Below, one piece after another: positions 18,445 through 28,167 of a stretch of DNA of 64,000 nt. Source of the DNA: Schauerella aestuarii (GTDB taxonomy: Bacteria > Pseudomonadota > Gammaproteobacteria > Burkholderiales > Burkholderiaceae_B); NCBI RefSeq assembly GCF_009866805.1, contig NZ_SIZW01000042.1, positions 620,001 to 684,000 on the forward strand, read 5' to 3'. The notes beneath the pieces were generated by a model. The model saw only the letters and a program-made list of their open reading frames with translations, made no database searches and was not told the DNA's origin. How positions within the stretch are numbered: the first letter of the stretch is position 1; each line of letters begins with the position of its first letter. The position numbers were made by a program, and so were the translations under genes.

Positions 18445-21197
18445 GTCATGTCCAGCATGGCGAACAAGCGCGCGACGGCAATCGGCATACCTTTGGGTGT
18501 GAGCGCCGCCTTTCCACTCAGCGCCGTCATCAGGGTACGCAATGGCGCCGCGTCGGCCGCCGCGCTCAAACGCCAGCACGCTGCAGCCAATCGATTTGCA
18601 TCGGCTACGCGACGCGCCAGTCCATACGTCGGGCTGCATGGCGGCAAGGTGGCCAGCGCAGCAGTCAACAAAACGAAAAATTTCCGGCCGGCGTCCTGCT
18701 GAAGCAAACGTACGACCATCGAATGAACGTCGGCTTCATGCGCACTGATATTGCTCATGCCGTACAGCTGGTTGCGAATGGCGCCCGAGATGGGGTCGAT
18801 CCACTTTACCGTCACCATGCGCCAGTTTGGTGCGCCAGCCTGGCGCCCCGCGGGCGACACCATGGTGGCGGCCGCCCAGACCGTCATGTCTCCTGCGCGC
18901 GGATCGGCACCCTTAGCCGAACCTGCGCCACCGGCAAGCTGCGCAAACAATGCGGGATGGTCAGAAAGATCCACCGGCAGGTAGCCCAGCGACTTGCCCA
19001 CTGCCTGCAACGTGGTCGGACATTCGTCGTGGACGATGCGGGTACTGCCAGCGTAACGCGAGACCCATCGTACGCCGTCCGCGCTCAGTGCCTGACACAA
19101 CGCGCGGGACGCAGCATCGAGCAGGTGCACGATTTGCGTATCCACTGCTGCCGGGGAGATCACGGCAATACGCGCACGCAGGGCTTCGTCGGCGGTGCGC
19201 GACTCGGTGCCGTCCGAGAAGGACGACAGCGTACCTTGCCCCAGAATCAATTGGTGCAACGGTGCACCCAAACTCCGGCCTTCGGCATCGATCCATAAGG
19301 CGCTGGACAAGTTGCCGGCAGCCGCGTGCCATCCGCGCGTACTGACTTTACCGTGAACGGCGAGCACTTCGCCTGTCGCATGCCGGGCGACCATCGACTG
19401 ATAAGCGCGCGCGCCGTCCACGATCGTCGTGCGTGCGGTGGTCGGCGCCGCCTCGGACGATCCGGCGGCTGCATTGTCAGCCCCCGGCGTTCCGCCCTGC
19501 CTCGCGGCCCAATCGGCACGTGCAGCCAGGAAAGTCGCATCGCGCGTCATCACTTCCAAGGATGCATTGAGGGCCTTGAAGGCCTGCTCGGCATGACCAC
19601 TATTGGCGTCGAACGGCTGAGCCAGGCTCAGCAGCTTGCGCCGCTGTGCCTGGAGATCGTTGGTGTCGCGCGCCTCGGCACGCTCGGTGGCAGCGCCCCA
19701 AAGTGCCGCCATGTCCGACTCATCTGCAGCGAACAAAGGCTTGTCGGCTGCCACGCTCGAGAAGGCATGATCGACGAGGCGCGCCGCCGACGGCAGCGAA
19801 AAATCTTCGGGCACCTTCTGACCACCGGCCACGTAGTGAATCGGCAGACGATGACGAATGGCGGTATCCAGCACTGCGCCGAGTCGCGAGGCTTCGTCCA
19901 ACTTGGTGATTACGCAGCCGCATACATCCTCGCCTACCCCGTGGCGATAGGCGTGTGCCACCTCATCCAAGGTGTCGCCCTGACTGGCCGCATTGAGGAC
20001 CAGCAAGCGTCGAACGGGCCGCCCTCCCCCCATCAGCATGGCAGCCTGCTGTGCAAGCTTGCGATCGCGCTGACTGATGCCTGTCGTGTCGATGAGCACA
20101 ATGCGCCGGTTGCCCCACTCATCCAACGTTTGACGCAGCGATGCTGCATCACGCACTGATCGCGTGGGAATGGACAACAACTGCCCGTAGATCTGCAATT
20201 GTTCAACCGCACCGATACGAAAGTTATCCGTGGTGAGCATGGCAACCTGGTCGCGACCCACGCGGGCCACACAGCGCGCGGCGAGCTTGGCCAGCGTCGT
20301 CGTCTTGCCGACGCCGGTTGGGCCCACCAACGCAAATACGCCACCCGTTTCCCACAGCGGCGACTCGTCGACCTGAAGCGGCAAATGCGTCGTGATCTCT
20401 TTACGCGCCCAGGCCAGGGCCTGTTCGGCAGAATAGCCTTTGGGCAAGCGCTCGAGCAACGCGCGCGCCAGGGGCGCACTGAAGCCTGCTTCAAGCAGGC
20501 CGCGAAAGAGTGCCGCGCCTGCGGGCTGCCCCAGCGCGCCCTTCCCCCACATCAGACCTTCGATACGCGTTTCAAACGTGCGCTGCAGCGACGAGATCGC
20601 ATCCTGCAGTTGCGCACCGACGCCCGCGTCTGCGGTTTGCGTGGAAGACGCTGCACTGTTGCCGATGGCCGGTTGACTGGCCGGCGCGGCAGCGGATGCC
20701 GGCGAAGCAGATGGCGCCGAGACTTGCGGCGAGGGCGCAGACATCCGCGCTACTGATGGCGGCATCGGCGCCTGCATCTGAGGAGGTGCTTCGCTGGGCA
20801 GCATTGCCGCGGCGTACGCCGAAGCTCCACGATGAATGGGTGCGGGGGCATGCGCGCTAGCATATGCCGGCAGGCTCGGCGCGGGTGTATGCGGGCTGCT
20901 GTAGGACGGCATGCTCGGCACAGCGGCCGCGCTGTTCGATCGTTCGGACCCCGACCCTTGAGATGCCCCGTCGGAGATCCCATCCGATCGCTCGCCAGAC
21001 GAGGATCGTGGATCGCGCTGTCGATCCGATTGCGCGTCGTCGCGTTCGTCAACCGAATCATCGGCCGACGCCGCCATGACCTCGATTCCGCCGCCGACCC
21101 GGCGATTAGAGACAATTAAGGCATCCGGACCCAGGGCGTCGCGCACGAGGCGCATCACCTCACGGCTGTTTTCGGCTACGAAACGGAGGATGTTCAC
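18432..21197 (-). CDS. flhF: FlhF, signal-recognition-particle-type GTPase, with very long C-terminal extension
   Basis: This is a 921-residue protein. The N-terminus NILRFVAENSREVMRLVRDA and LGPDALIVSNR is typical FlhF. A Pro/Ala/Ser-rich linker (about 80-190) follows, then the NG domain (about 200-485): P-loop VGPTGVGKTTTLAKLA near residue 290, TDNFRIGAVEQLQIYG, LIDTTGISQRDRKL (family members usually have DTAG) and TKLDEASRLG near 432. About 430 further residues follow that are not part of known FlhF architecture, whereas P. aeruginosa FlhF is about 430 residues in total. FlhF helps place and number flagella. The start is GTG at 21197, overlapping the flhA stop as GTGA. Confidence 0.9.
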   Translation of the reverse strand: MNILRFVAENSREVMRLVRDALGPDALIVSNRRVGGGIEVMAASADDSVDERDDAQSDRQRDPRSSSGERSDGISDGASQGSGSERSNSAAAVPSMPSYSSPHTPAPSLPAYASAHAPAPIHRGASAYAAAMLPSEAPPQMQAPMPPSVARMSAPSPQVSAPSASPASAAAPASQPAIGNSAASSTQTADAGVGAQLQDAISSLQRTFETRIEGLMWGKGALGQPAGAALFRGLLEAGFSAPLARALLERLPKGYSAEQALAWARKEITTHLPLQVDESPLWETGGVFALVGPTGVGKTTTLAKLAARCVARVGRDQVAMLTTDNFRIGAVEQLQIYGQLLSIPTRSVRDAASLRQTLDEWGNRRIVLIDTTGISQRDRKLAQQAAMLMGGGRPVRRLLVLNAASQGDTLDEVAHAYRHGVGEDVCGCVITKLDEASRLGAVLDTAIRHRLPIHYVAGGQKVPEDFSLPSAARLVDHAFSSVAADKPLFAADESDMAALWGAATERAEARDTNDLQAQRRKLLSLAQPFDANSGHAEQAFKALNASLEVMTRDATFLAARADWAARQGGTPGADNAAAGSSEAAPTTARTTIVDGARAYQSMVARHATGEVLAVHGKVSTRGWHAAAGNLSSALWIDAEGRSLGAPLHQLILGQGTLSSFSDGTESRTADEALRARIAVISPAAVDTQIVHLLDAASRALCQALSADGVRWVSRYAGSTRIVHDECPTTLQAVGKSLGYLPVDLSDHPALFAQLAGGAGSAKGADPRAGDMTVWAAATMVSPAGRQAGAPNWRMVTVKWIDPISGAIRNQLYGMSNISAHEADVHSMVVRLLQQDAGRKFFVLLTAALATLPPCSPTYGLARRVADANRLAAACWRLSAAADAAPLRTLMTALSGKAALTPKGMPIAVARLFAMLDMTAAG

Positions 21198-23311
21198 GAG
21201 TTAGTTCCACCAATCAGATTGGTGACGCGCACCATGCGTTCGTCAGGAATTTCGGTATTGGCCAGCACGCCCAGTTGGGGCAGATGATGACGCAAAAAGC
21301 GTGAGAGCGACGGCCGCAGCAGCGGCGACACCATCAACACGGGGACGTTGCCGGCAGCCTCTTCTCGAGCGACGCAGGTCTGCGCTTCGCGTAGCAGGGT
21401 TTCGGCAAGACCCGGCTCAAGTCCACCGCTCGTCGTGAGCGCCTGGCTGAGCACCCGTTCGAGTTTGACGTCGATACCGATCACGCGAATCTCCCCCTCG
21501 CCCGGGTAGTATTGCTGCACGATCGCACGGCCGAGCGACCGCCGAACCAGTGCGATAAGCTCGTTGGTATCCGGCTGACCACCCGCGCTTTGCGCAATTG
21601 CCGACAGGCGCGGCGCGTTCTCGGCCAGCGTATCGATGATCGTGCGCATATCGCGTATCGGCACTTCCTCGGCCAGCAATCCGCGCAGTACTTTCTGCAG
21701 CACGGTAAGCGACAATGTCTTGGGTACGAGATCTTCAACCAACTTCGGCGCTTCGCGCGACACCCGGTCCAGCAACGACTGCACCTCCTGACGGCCAAGC
21801 AACTCACCGCCGTGACGATGCATCAAATGATTCAGATGCGTGGCGATCACCGTTCCGGAATCGACGACGGTGTAGCCCGACACCTGCGCCTGATCGCGCA
21901 TCCCGGCATCGATCCACGTGGCGGGCAGGCCAAAGGCGGGATCGGTGGTGGTATTGCCCGGCAATGTCATGGTGACGCCGCCCGGATTGATCGCCAGAAA
22001 TTGTCCCGTCAGGGCGACGCCCCGCCCAATCTCCACGCCTGAGAGCAAAATGCGGTAATCGTTGGGCTTGAGCTCCAGGTTGTCTCGGATGTGTACGACC
22101 GGCGGCAGGAAACCCACATCCTGAGCGAACTTCTTGCGCAGGCTTCGGATACGGTTCAGCAACTCTCCATTTTGCGAGTGATCGACCAGCGGAATCAGCC
22201 GATACCCCACTTCCAGTCCGAGTTGGTCGACCATCGATACATCGTCCCAACTTGCCTCGGCGGCGGCCGCATCGGCTTGCGCCTGGACCTGCGCAGCCGG
22301 TTTCGTGGCGGCCTGCGCTTCCACGGTTTTACGCTTGTTGAGGTAGTAGCCGCCCACCGCCAAAGCGGTTGCCAACGACAGGAACGCCACATGCGGCATG
22401 TTGGGAATCAAGCCCATGATGCCGATAATGCCCGCCGTCAGAAACAGCACGGCCGGATTCGAGAACAGTTGGCTCAGCATCTGTGTGCCGACGTCCTGAT
22501 CCGTCGACACGCGGGACACGACCACGCCGGCGGCGGTGGAAATGATCAATGCCGGAATCTGGGCGACCAAGCCGTCACCGATCGTCAACAGCGTGTAGAC
22601 GCGCGCGGATTCAGCAAATCCCAGATCGTGTTGCGCGACCCCGACGATCAGTCCGCCGATCACGTTCAGGAACATGATCATCAAACCCGCGATCGCATCG
22701 CCGCGCACGAACTTGCTGGCGCCGTCCATCGAACCGAAGAAGTCCGCTTCCTGTGACACCTCGGCACGCCGGCGTCGGGCTTCATGCTCGCCGATCAAGC
22801 CCGCATTCAGATCGGCATCGATCGCCATCTGCTTGCCAGGCATCGCGTCCAGGGCAAAGCGCGCACCCACTTCCGCGATCCGCCCTGCACCCTTCGTAAT
22901 CACCACGAAGTTGATCAACGTGAGGATGATGAAGAGGATGATGCCGACAGCAAAGTTGCCACCGATCAGAAATGTGGCGAACGCTTCAATGACGTGTCCC
23001 GCAGCATCAGGACCCGTATGGCCATTCAGTAGCACGACCCGCGTGGACGCGACGTTGAGCGAAAGGCGCAACAGCGTGGCGAACAACAACACCGACGGAA
23101 ACGCGGCAAAGTCGAGCGGCTTGCTGGTGAACATCGCCACCAGCAGGATCATGACCGACAACGCAATATTGAACGTGAAGAAAAGATCCAGAACGAACGG
23201 CGATAGCGGGATGATCATCATCGCCAGCACCATGACGATCAACAGCGGCCCTGCCATCAGCTTCGCGTGACTGCCGCCGTTACGTCGCAAGACGCTTAAG
23301 AAATTACCCAT
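21194..23311 (-). CDS. flhA: FlhA, flagellar type III export apparatus protein
   Basis: This is a 705-residue protein with about eight N-terminal transmembrane segments and the FHIPEP signature region (RIAEVGARFALDAMPGKQMA, IDADLNAGLI). A large cytoplasmic C-terminal domain (about 350-705) forms the nonameric ring that receives chaperone-substrate complexes. It lies 7 nt downstream of flhB and overlaps flhF. Confidence 0.97.
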   Translation of the reverse strand: MGNFLSVLRRNGGSHAKLMAGPLLIVMVLAMMIIPLSPFVLDLFFTFNIALSVMILLVAMFTSKPLDFAAFPSVLLFATLLRLSLNVASTRVVLLNGHTGPDAAGHVIEAFATFLIGGNFAVGIILFIILTLINFVVITKGAGRIAEVGARFALDAMPGKQMAIDADLNAGLIGEHEARRRRAEVSQEADFFGSMDGASKFVRGDAIAGLMIMFLNVIGGLIVGVAQHDLGFAESARVYTLLTIGDGLVAQIPALIISTAAGVVVSRVSTDQDVGTQMLSQLFSNPAVLFLTAGIIGIMGLIPNMPHVAFLSLATALAVGGYYLNKRKTVEAQAATKPAAQVQAQADAAAAEASWDDVSMVDQLGLEVGYRLIPLVDHSQNGELLNRIRSLRKKFAQDVGFLPPVVHIRDNLELKPNDYRILLSGVEIGRGVALTGQFLAINPGGVTMTLPGNTTTDPAFGLPATWIDAGMRDQAQVSGYTVVDSGTVIATHLNHLMHRHGGELLGRQEVQSLLDRVSREAPKLVEDLVPKTLSLTVLQKVLRGLLAEEVPIRDMRTIIDTLAENAPRLSAIAQSAGGQPDTNELIALVRRSLGRAIVQQYYPGEGEIRVIGIDVKLERVLSQALTTSGGLEPGLAETLLREAQTCVAREEAAGNVPVLMVSPLLRPSLSRFLRHHLPQLGVLANTEIPDERMVRVTNLIGGTNS

Positions 23312-23318
23312 GACCTAT

Positions 23319-24470
23319 CTACTCCACGCCCGCGGACGGCGATTGCGGGTCCAGCGCGGGCGGTACGGCAAGTTGAGACGGCGCGACGGGATGGACACCA
23401 AAGCCCGGTCGCCAAACGCGAAGTTGAAACACCCAAGCCAGAACTTCCGCGACGGCCGTGTAAAGGTCTGCCGGAATTTCCTGGCCAATATCCACATGCT
23501 TGTGGAGGGCACGCGCCAGCGGTGGCGCTTCCAATGTGGGAATACGGTGCTGTGCGGCGAGTTCGCGAATCTTGAGCGCGATCAGGCCGGATCCTTTGGC
23601 GATCACTTTGGGCGCACCGCCACCGGCTTCGTTATATTTCAAGGCAACCGCAAAGTGCGTGGGATTGGTCACCACGACATCGGCCTTGGGCACCTCGGTC
23701 ATCATGCGACGACGGGCCATGGCACGCTGCTCTTGACGAATACGCGCCTTGATATGCGGGTCGCCGTCGCTTTCCTTGTGTTCCTGCTTGACGTCCTGCT
23801 TGGACATACGCAGTTTCTTGTAGTGCTGCCAAAGTTGCCACGGCACATCGAGTGCCACGATGATCAGCAGCGATGAAATGATGAGGGCTGCACACAGGGC
23901 AACCACGCTGATCATCCGCGCCAACGCTTCGGGTGCCGCGGCGTGCATCAGCGCCAACATCTCGCGGTGATAGTGCCAGATGACTGCGGCGCCGATGCCG
24001 CCCACCATCACCGCTTTCGCGACCGCCTTGAAGAGCTCTGCCAGGGTTTGGGCCGAGAACATCCGCTTGATGCCAGCAATGGGGCTGATTTTGGAGAACT
24101 TGGGCGCCAATGCTTGCGCGGAAAACACCAGTCCGCCCAAGACGATCGATGACACGACCGCAGCGACCATCAACACCCCGAATATCGGCAACAGCATGAG
24201 CAACACCTGGCCGGCGGAATCCACCGCCATGGCGACCATGACGCCCGGATCGTGAATAATGCGCTGATCGAAGGCCAAGCCGTGGCGCACCACGCCACGC
24301 AAGTCGCGGTACATCGCGGGACCTGCCAGCCACAATGCTGCCGCACCGGCTGCCAGCAAGGCGAACGTACCCAACTCGCGCGAACGCGCAACCTGCCCCT
24401 CCTCTCGCGCCTTTTCAAGGCGCCGGGGAGAAGCGGCTTCTGTCTTTTCGAGATCGCTTTCTTCGGACAT
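23319..24470 (-). CDS. flhB: FlhB, export specificity switch protein
   Basis: The start is the ATG at 24470 (MSEESDLEKTEAASPRRLEK), giving 383 residues as in the family. The frame is open to 24515, but the added 15 residues are unlike FlhB. There are four transmembrane helices (about 30-210), then the cytoplasmic domain with the autocleavage motif NPTH (VVTNPTHFAVALKYNE, about residue 268). Cleavage there switches export from hook to filament substrates. The C-terminal tail is Pro-rich. A 9-bp inverted repeat lies immediately upstream of the start. Confidence 0.95.
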   Translation of the reverse strand: MSEESDLEKTEAASPRRLEKAREEGQVARSRELGTFALLAAGAAALWLAGPAMYRDLRGVVRHGLAFDQRIIHDPGVMVAMAVDSAGQVLLMLLPIFGVLMVAAVVSSIVLGGLVFSAQALAPKFSKISPIAGIKRMFSAQTLAELFKAVAKAVMVGGIGAAVIWHYHREMLALMHAAAPEALARMISVVALCAALIISSLLIIVALDVPWQLWQHYKKLRMSKQDVKQEHKESDGDPHIKARIRQEQRAMARRRMMTEVPKADVVVTNPTHFAVALKYNEAGGGAPKVIAKGSGLIALKIRELAAQHRIPTLEAPPLARALHKHVDIGQEIPADLYTAVAEVLAWVFQLRVWRPGFGVHPVAPSQLAVPPALDPQSPSAGVE

Positions 24471-24475
24471 TCGGC

Positions 24476-24537
24476 AATGCGTTACGGTGCGGGCACGGAG
24501 GTCGGCCCAGGTCACCCATAACGCATTCTAGAATTCG
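24476..24537. promoter_or_regulatory. Inverted repeat in the flhB leader
   Basis: AATGCGTTA (24476-24484) and TAACGCATT (24529-24537) are perfect 9-bp arms separated by 44 nt. The proximal arm ends 5 nt before the flhB ATG. It could be an operator or a long-range stem in the flhB leader RNA. No trans-acting factor can be named. Confidence 0.35.
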
Positions 24538-24615
24538 GCAAGACGCCGCGATCGTGGAAGCAACGGGCGGAAAACCACCCTATTCCACCACCATCGTCCG
24601 AAGATGTGCCTGCGC

Positions 24616-25251
24616 TTAAAAGCCCAGGCTGGCCAGCAGGTCGTCCACCTGATCCTGACTGGTGACGACGTCCGCCTTGCCGGCGGGATTGACCTGGGGC
24701 CCGTTCAACAAGCCTGCGGCCTCGTCGCGGCGTTCCTGCGGCACATTGTCGAGCAACACCTGCACGAGTTCGCGCTCGATGAGCCCGATCACATCCATCA
24801 TTTTCATGATGACCTGGCCCGTCAGGTCCTGGAAGTCCTGCGCCATGATGATTTCCATCAACTTGGCCTGGGTGATGTGCGTCTGCGCAGGCACGTGACC
24901 AAGATAGGCACGGGTATCGGCGACAAGGGCCTTTGCGTCCGTCAGCTCGAGCGGCTGCTGCTCGAACCACTCGGTCCAACGACCATCGAGTGCCTTCGCC
25001 TGCTTGGCCAGACCGTCCTGAATCGGCTGCGCTTCTTCGGTGGCGGTCAGCACGCGCTCGGCGGCCTGTTCGGTCATCCGGGCCACATAACGCAAGCGGT
25101 CACGCGCGTCCGGAATCGCTTCGGCGGCGTCCTTGAGCGCTTGATCCAGGCCGAGTTCGCGCACACTGTCGCGCAGCATGCGCGTGAGCGACGCAATCTT
25201 GTGGATCAGATCGGGCGACTCGGTGATCATCAATGGCGGAGATGTAGTCAT
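24616..25251 (-). CDS. cheZ: CheZ, CheY-P phosphatase
   Basis: This is a 211-residue helical protein. The catalytic segment [19 protein letters not shown] contains the conserved Asp and Gln of CheZ. The C-terminal peptide [12 protein letters not shown] is the CheY-binding helix, nearly identical to that of E. coli CheZ. It removes phosphate from CheY-P to end the tumble signal. It follows cheY by 9 nt and ends the chemotaxis operon before the flhB leader. Confidence 0.96.
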   Translation of the reverse strand: MTTSPPLMITESPDLIHKIASLTRMLRDSVRELGLDQALKDAAEAIPDARDRLRYVARMTEQAAERVLTATEEAQPIQDGLAKQAKALDGRWTEWFEQQPLELTDAKALVADTRAYLGHVPAQTHITQAKLMEIIMAQDFQDLTGQVIMKMMDVIGLIERELVQVLLDNVPQERRDEAAGLLNGPQVNPAGKADVVTSQDQVDDLLASLGF

Positions 25252-25260
25252 CGTGGATCC

Positions 25261-25650
25261 TTAAGCACCGAGCTTTTCGAAGATCTTGTTGAGCTTCTCT
25301 TCAAGCGTTGCAGCGGTGAAGGGCTTGACCACATAGCCGTTGGCGCCAGCCTGAGCGGCCGCGACAATGTTTTCCTTCTTGGCTTCAGCCGTCACCATCA
25401 ACACGGGCAGCTTGGAAAGCGCAGCATCGGCGCGGATGTTTTGCAACATCGTCAACCCGTCCATATTGGGCATATTCCAGTCCGACACGACGAACTGAAA
25501 GCCGCCATTGCGCAGCTTGTCCAGTCCCTGCGCGCCGTCTTCCGCTTCGTCGACGTTCTCGAAGCCCAGCTCTTTCAGCAAATTGCGGATGATGCGCCGC
25601 ATGGTGGGGAAATCATCCACCACCAGAATTTTCAGACTTTTGTCTACCAT
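25261..25650 (-). CDS. cheY: CheY, chemotaxis response regulator
   Basis: This is a 129-residue stand-alone receiver with acidic residues D12/D13, phospho-acceptor D57 ([13 protein letters not shown]), the conserved Thr in [10 protein letters not shown] and Lys in [14 protein letters not shown]. CheY-P binds FliM at the motor switch. It lies between cheB and cheZ in the same orientation. Confidence 0.96.
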   Translation of the reverse strand: MVDKSLKILVVDDFPTMRRIIRNLLKELGFENVDEAEDGAQGLDKLRNGGFQFVVSDWNMPNMDGLTMLQNIRADAALSKLPVLMVTAEAKKENIVAAAQAGANGYVVKPFTAATLEEKLNKIFEKLGA

Positions 25651-25704
25651 GGTCGAACTCCAGAAATTGAAATGCCACGCACGGTGACCGATGACGGTAT
25701 CGCG

Positions 25705-26763
25705 TCAGACGCGATTACCTCGGTCGCCGACATGCGCCAAAATATGTTCACTCATTGAATTCAATGTGACGACGGACTCGGCGGCACCCAGGGCGATAGC
25801 CTCTCTGGGCATACCGAATACGACGCAACTTGCCTCGTCCTGCGCCACCGTGTGTGCGCCCGCCTGGCGCATCTGCAACAGACCGGCCGCGCCATCCTTG
25901 CCCATGCCGGTCAGGATCACGCCGATCGCGTTGCGTCCAGCATTCGCGGCAGCTGAACGAAACAGCACATCGACCGACGGGCGATGACGATTGACCGGAT
26001 CACCGGCTTCGAGCTCGACCACGTAATTGGCGCCACTGCGGCCCAAGCGCATGTGTTGCTCGCCACCAGGCGCCAGATAGACGTGACCAGGCAGAACGCG
26101 CTGACCGTGCTGAGCCTCGCACACAGTGACGGCACACAGCGAATCGAGCCGCTGCGCAAACGACCGCGTGAAACCGGCAGGCATGTGCTGCGTGATCAGG
26201 ATGGCCGGGCTGTCTGGCGGCAACGGCTGCAGCACCGTTCGGATGGCTTCGGTGCCGCCCGTGGACGAGCCGATGATGACCAGCTTCTCGGAACTGGACA
26301 ACGGCCGCTTCAGCGTCGCCACCGGTGGCGCACTTGCCGCCGGCGCGGCGGGTCGAATACGAGCACGTGAGGCTGCGCGAATCTTGTCGGCGATCATCTC
26401 GGTGTACTCGAGCAGGCCGTCGCGAATGCCCAGACGCGGCTTGGTCACGAAGTCGATCGCGCCCAACTCGAGCGCGCGCAGCGTGATCTCGGAGCCGCGC
26501 TCAGTAAGCGAAGACACCATCACGACCGGCATCGGCCGCAAGCGCATCAGTTTTTCAAGGAAATCGAGGCCATCCATGCGGGGCATTTCGACGTCCAGCG
26601 TCAACACATCCGGATTGTGTCGCTTGATCAGATCCCGCGCCACGTAGGGATCGGGCGCAGTCGCCACCACTTCCATGTCGGGCTGACCGTTGATGATTTC
26701 GGTCATCAGACCGCGCACCAATGCAGAATCATCTACACACAGGACCTTAATTTTTTGCGTCAT
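25705..26763 (-). CDS. cheB: CheB, receptor methylesterase/deamidase
   Basis: This is a 352-residue protein. The N-terminal receiver has D57 ([14 protein letters not shown]). After a linker comes the methylesterase domain with the Ser-His-Asp triad: [31 protein letters not shown] and [13 protein letters not shown]. It removes methyl groups from receptor glutamates as feedback from CheA. Its ATG overlaps the cheR stop by 4 nt (ATGA). Confidence 0.96.
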   Translation of the reverse strand: MTQKIKVLCVDDSALVRGLMTEIINGQPDMEVVATAPDPYVARDLIKRHNPDVLTLDVEMPRMDGLDFLEKLMRLRPMPVVMVSSLTERGSEITLRALELGAIDFVTKPRLGIRDGLLEYTEMIADKIRAASRARIRPAAPAASAPPVATLKRPLSSSEKLVIIGSSTGGTEAIRTVLQPLPPDSPAILITQHMPAGFTRSFAQRLDSLCAVTVCEAQHGQRVLPGHVYLAPGGEQHMRLGRSGANYVVELEAGDPVNRHRPSVDVLFRSAAANAGRNAIGVILTGMGKDGAAGLLQMRQAGAHTVAQDEASCVVFGMPREAIALGAAESVVTLNSMSEHILAHVGDRGNRV

Positions 26764-27632
26764 ACATCCTTCTCCCGCAGCACACCCCCACTCGCCAGCT
26801 CATATACCGTTTGTCCGCGCAGGCGGAAACTCTGGGTGATGTACGTGAAATTCTCGGAATGTCCCGCAAACAGCAACCCGCCCGGCTTGAGCAACGGCGC
26901 GAATCGCTCCAGAATCCGCGCCTGCGTGGGTTTATCAAAATAAATCATGACGTTGCGACAGAAAATAACGTCGAAACGAGTATCGATCGACCAACTGGGG
27001 GCAAGCAGGTTGAGCGTATCGAACTGCACCATCGACGCGATCTCGGGCTTGACGCGCACCCGGCCGGCAGAGGTATTGCGCCCCTTGAGGAAGAAGCGTC
27101 GCAGGCGCTCCTCAGACATCTTGGAGACGCGCTCGAAGTTATAGGTCGCCTGCCGCGCTTGCGCGAGCACATTTGTGTCGATGTCGGTGGCGAACACCGA
27201 CGCATTCGACACTTTGGGACCCAGTGCTTCTGCCAAGGTAATCGCGATCGAATAAGGCTCTTCGCCCGTGGACGCCGCACAGCACCACACCGAAATCGGC
27301 CCGGGCCGCGTTCGCACGAAGGCATCGAGCAGCGGAAAATGATGCGCCTCACGGAAGAACGATGTGAGGTTGGTCGTCAACGCGTTGACGAAATGCTCCC
27401 ACTCCGGCGCATCGTGCCGCGCCTCAAGATCGTCGAGATAGCGCTTGAACGCCACCTGATCGAGCGCACGCAAGCGCCTGGAGAGGCGGCTATACACCAT
27501 CTCGCGCTTGTGTCCGCCGAGCGAAATGCCAGCGCGTGCATGAATCATGCTTCGCACACGTGCAAAGTCGCTATCGCTGAATTCGAATTGCCGCTCGGCG
27601 GTGAAGCCAGATTGGACGTCCAAGGTTTGCAC
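26760..27632 (-). CDS. cheR: CheR, receptor methyltransferase
   Basis: This is a 290-residue SAM-dependent glutamate methyltransferase. The N-terminal helical domain includes [11 protein letters not shown] and [12 protein letters not shown]. The SAM-binding region includes [20 protein letters not shown] and [16 protein letters not shown], and the beta-subdomain is the kind that binds receptor pentapeptides. One receptor in this window (mcp2) ends in such a pentapeptide. The likely start is GTG at 27632, since no ATG occurs before the conserved domain. It follows cheW by 23 nt, and no cheD gene is present between cheR and cheB. Confidence 0.94.
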   Translation of the reverse strand: MQTLDVQSGFTAERQFEFSDSDFARVRSMIHARAGISLGGHKREMVYSRLSRRLRALDQVAFKRYLDDLEARHDAPEWEHFVNALTTNLTSFFREAHHFPLLDAFVRTRPGPISVWCCAASTGEEPYSIAITLAEALGPKVSNASVFATDIDTNVLAQARQATYNFERVSKMSEERLRRFFLKGRNTSAGRVRVKPEIASMVQFDTLNLLAPSWSIDTRFDVIFCRNVMIYFDKPTQARILERFAPLLKPGGLLFAGHSENFTYITQSFRLRGQTVYELASGGVLREKDV

Positions 27633-27655
27633 GCCGAGATGCCTACTAGATAGTG

Positions 27656-28156
27656 TTAGCTTGCGACTTTTTCGACCAGCGCCATCTCGTCGCTGGTCAT
27701 GAGGCGCTCGATGTCCACCAGGATGAGCATGCGCTCGTCGACGGTACCCAGACCGGTCAGATACTCAGTGGACAGCGTGGCGCCGAACTCGGGCGCCGGA
27801 CGGATCTGACCCGCGTTGAGCATGAGCACGTCGGATACACCATCGACCACGATGCCGACCACGCGGCGATCGAGGTTCAGGATGATCACAACGGTTTGCT
27901 CGTTGTATTCGACCTTGCCCAGGTTGAACTTGATGCGCAGATCGACGATCGGCACGATGATGCCGCGCAGATTGGTCACACCCTTGATGAACGTGGGCAC
28001 ATTGGCGATGCGGGTGACCACGGCGGCGTCGTATCCGCGGATCTCCTGCACTTTCAGGATGTCGATACCGTACTCTTCCTCACCCAGGGTGAAGACCAGA
28101 AATTCGCTGCCGGCGTCTTCGACGCGCGCATGGTGGCTTTGGGGCTTTGCGGCCAT
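27656..28156 (-). CDS. cheW: CheW, receptor-kinase coupling protein
   Basis: This is a 166-residue protein made of a single CheW domain: [20 protein letters not shown], then [20 protein letters not shown] and VDGVSDVL. It bridges the receptor signalling tips and CheA. It lies 11 nt after cheA. Confidence 0.96.
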   Translation of the reverse strand: MAAKPQSHHARVEDAGSEFLVFTLGEEEYGIDILKVQEIRGYDAAVVTRIANVPTFIKGVTNLRGIIVPIVDLRIKFNLGKVEYNEQTVVIILNLDRRVVGIVVDGVSDVLMLNAGQIRPAPEFGATLSTEYLTGLGTVDERMLILVDIERLMTSDEMALVEKVAS

Positions 28157-28167
28157 GATGTTCTCCG

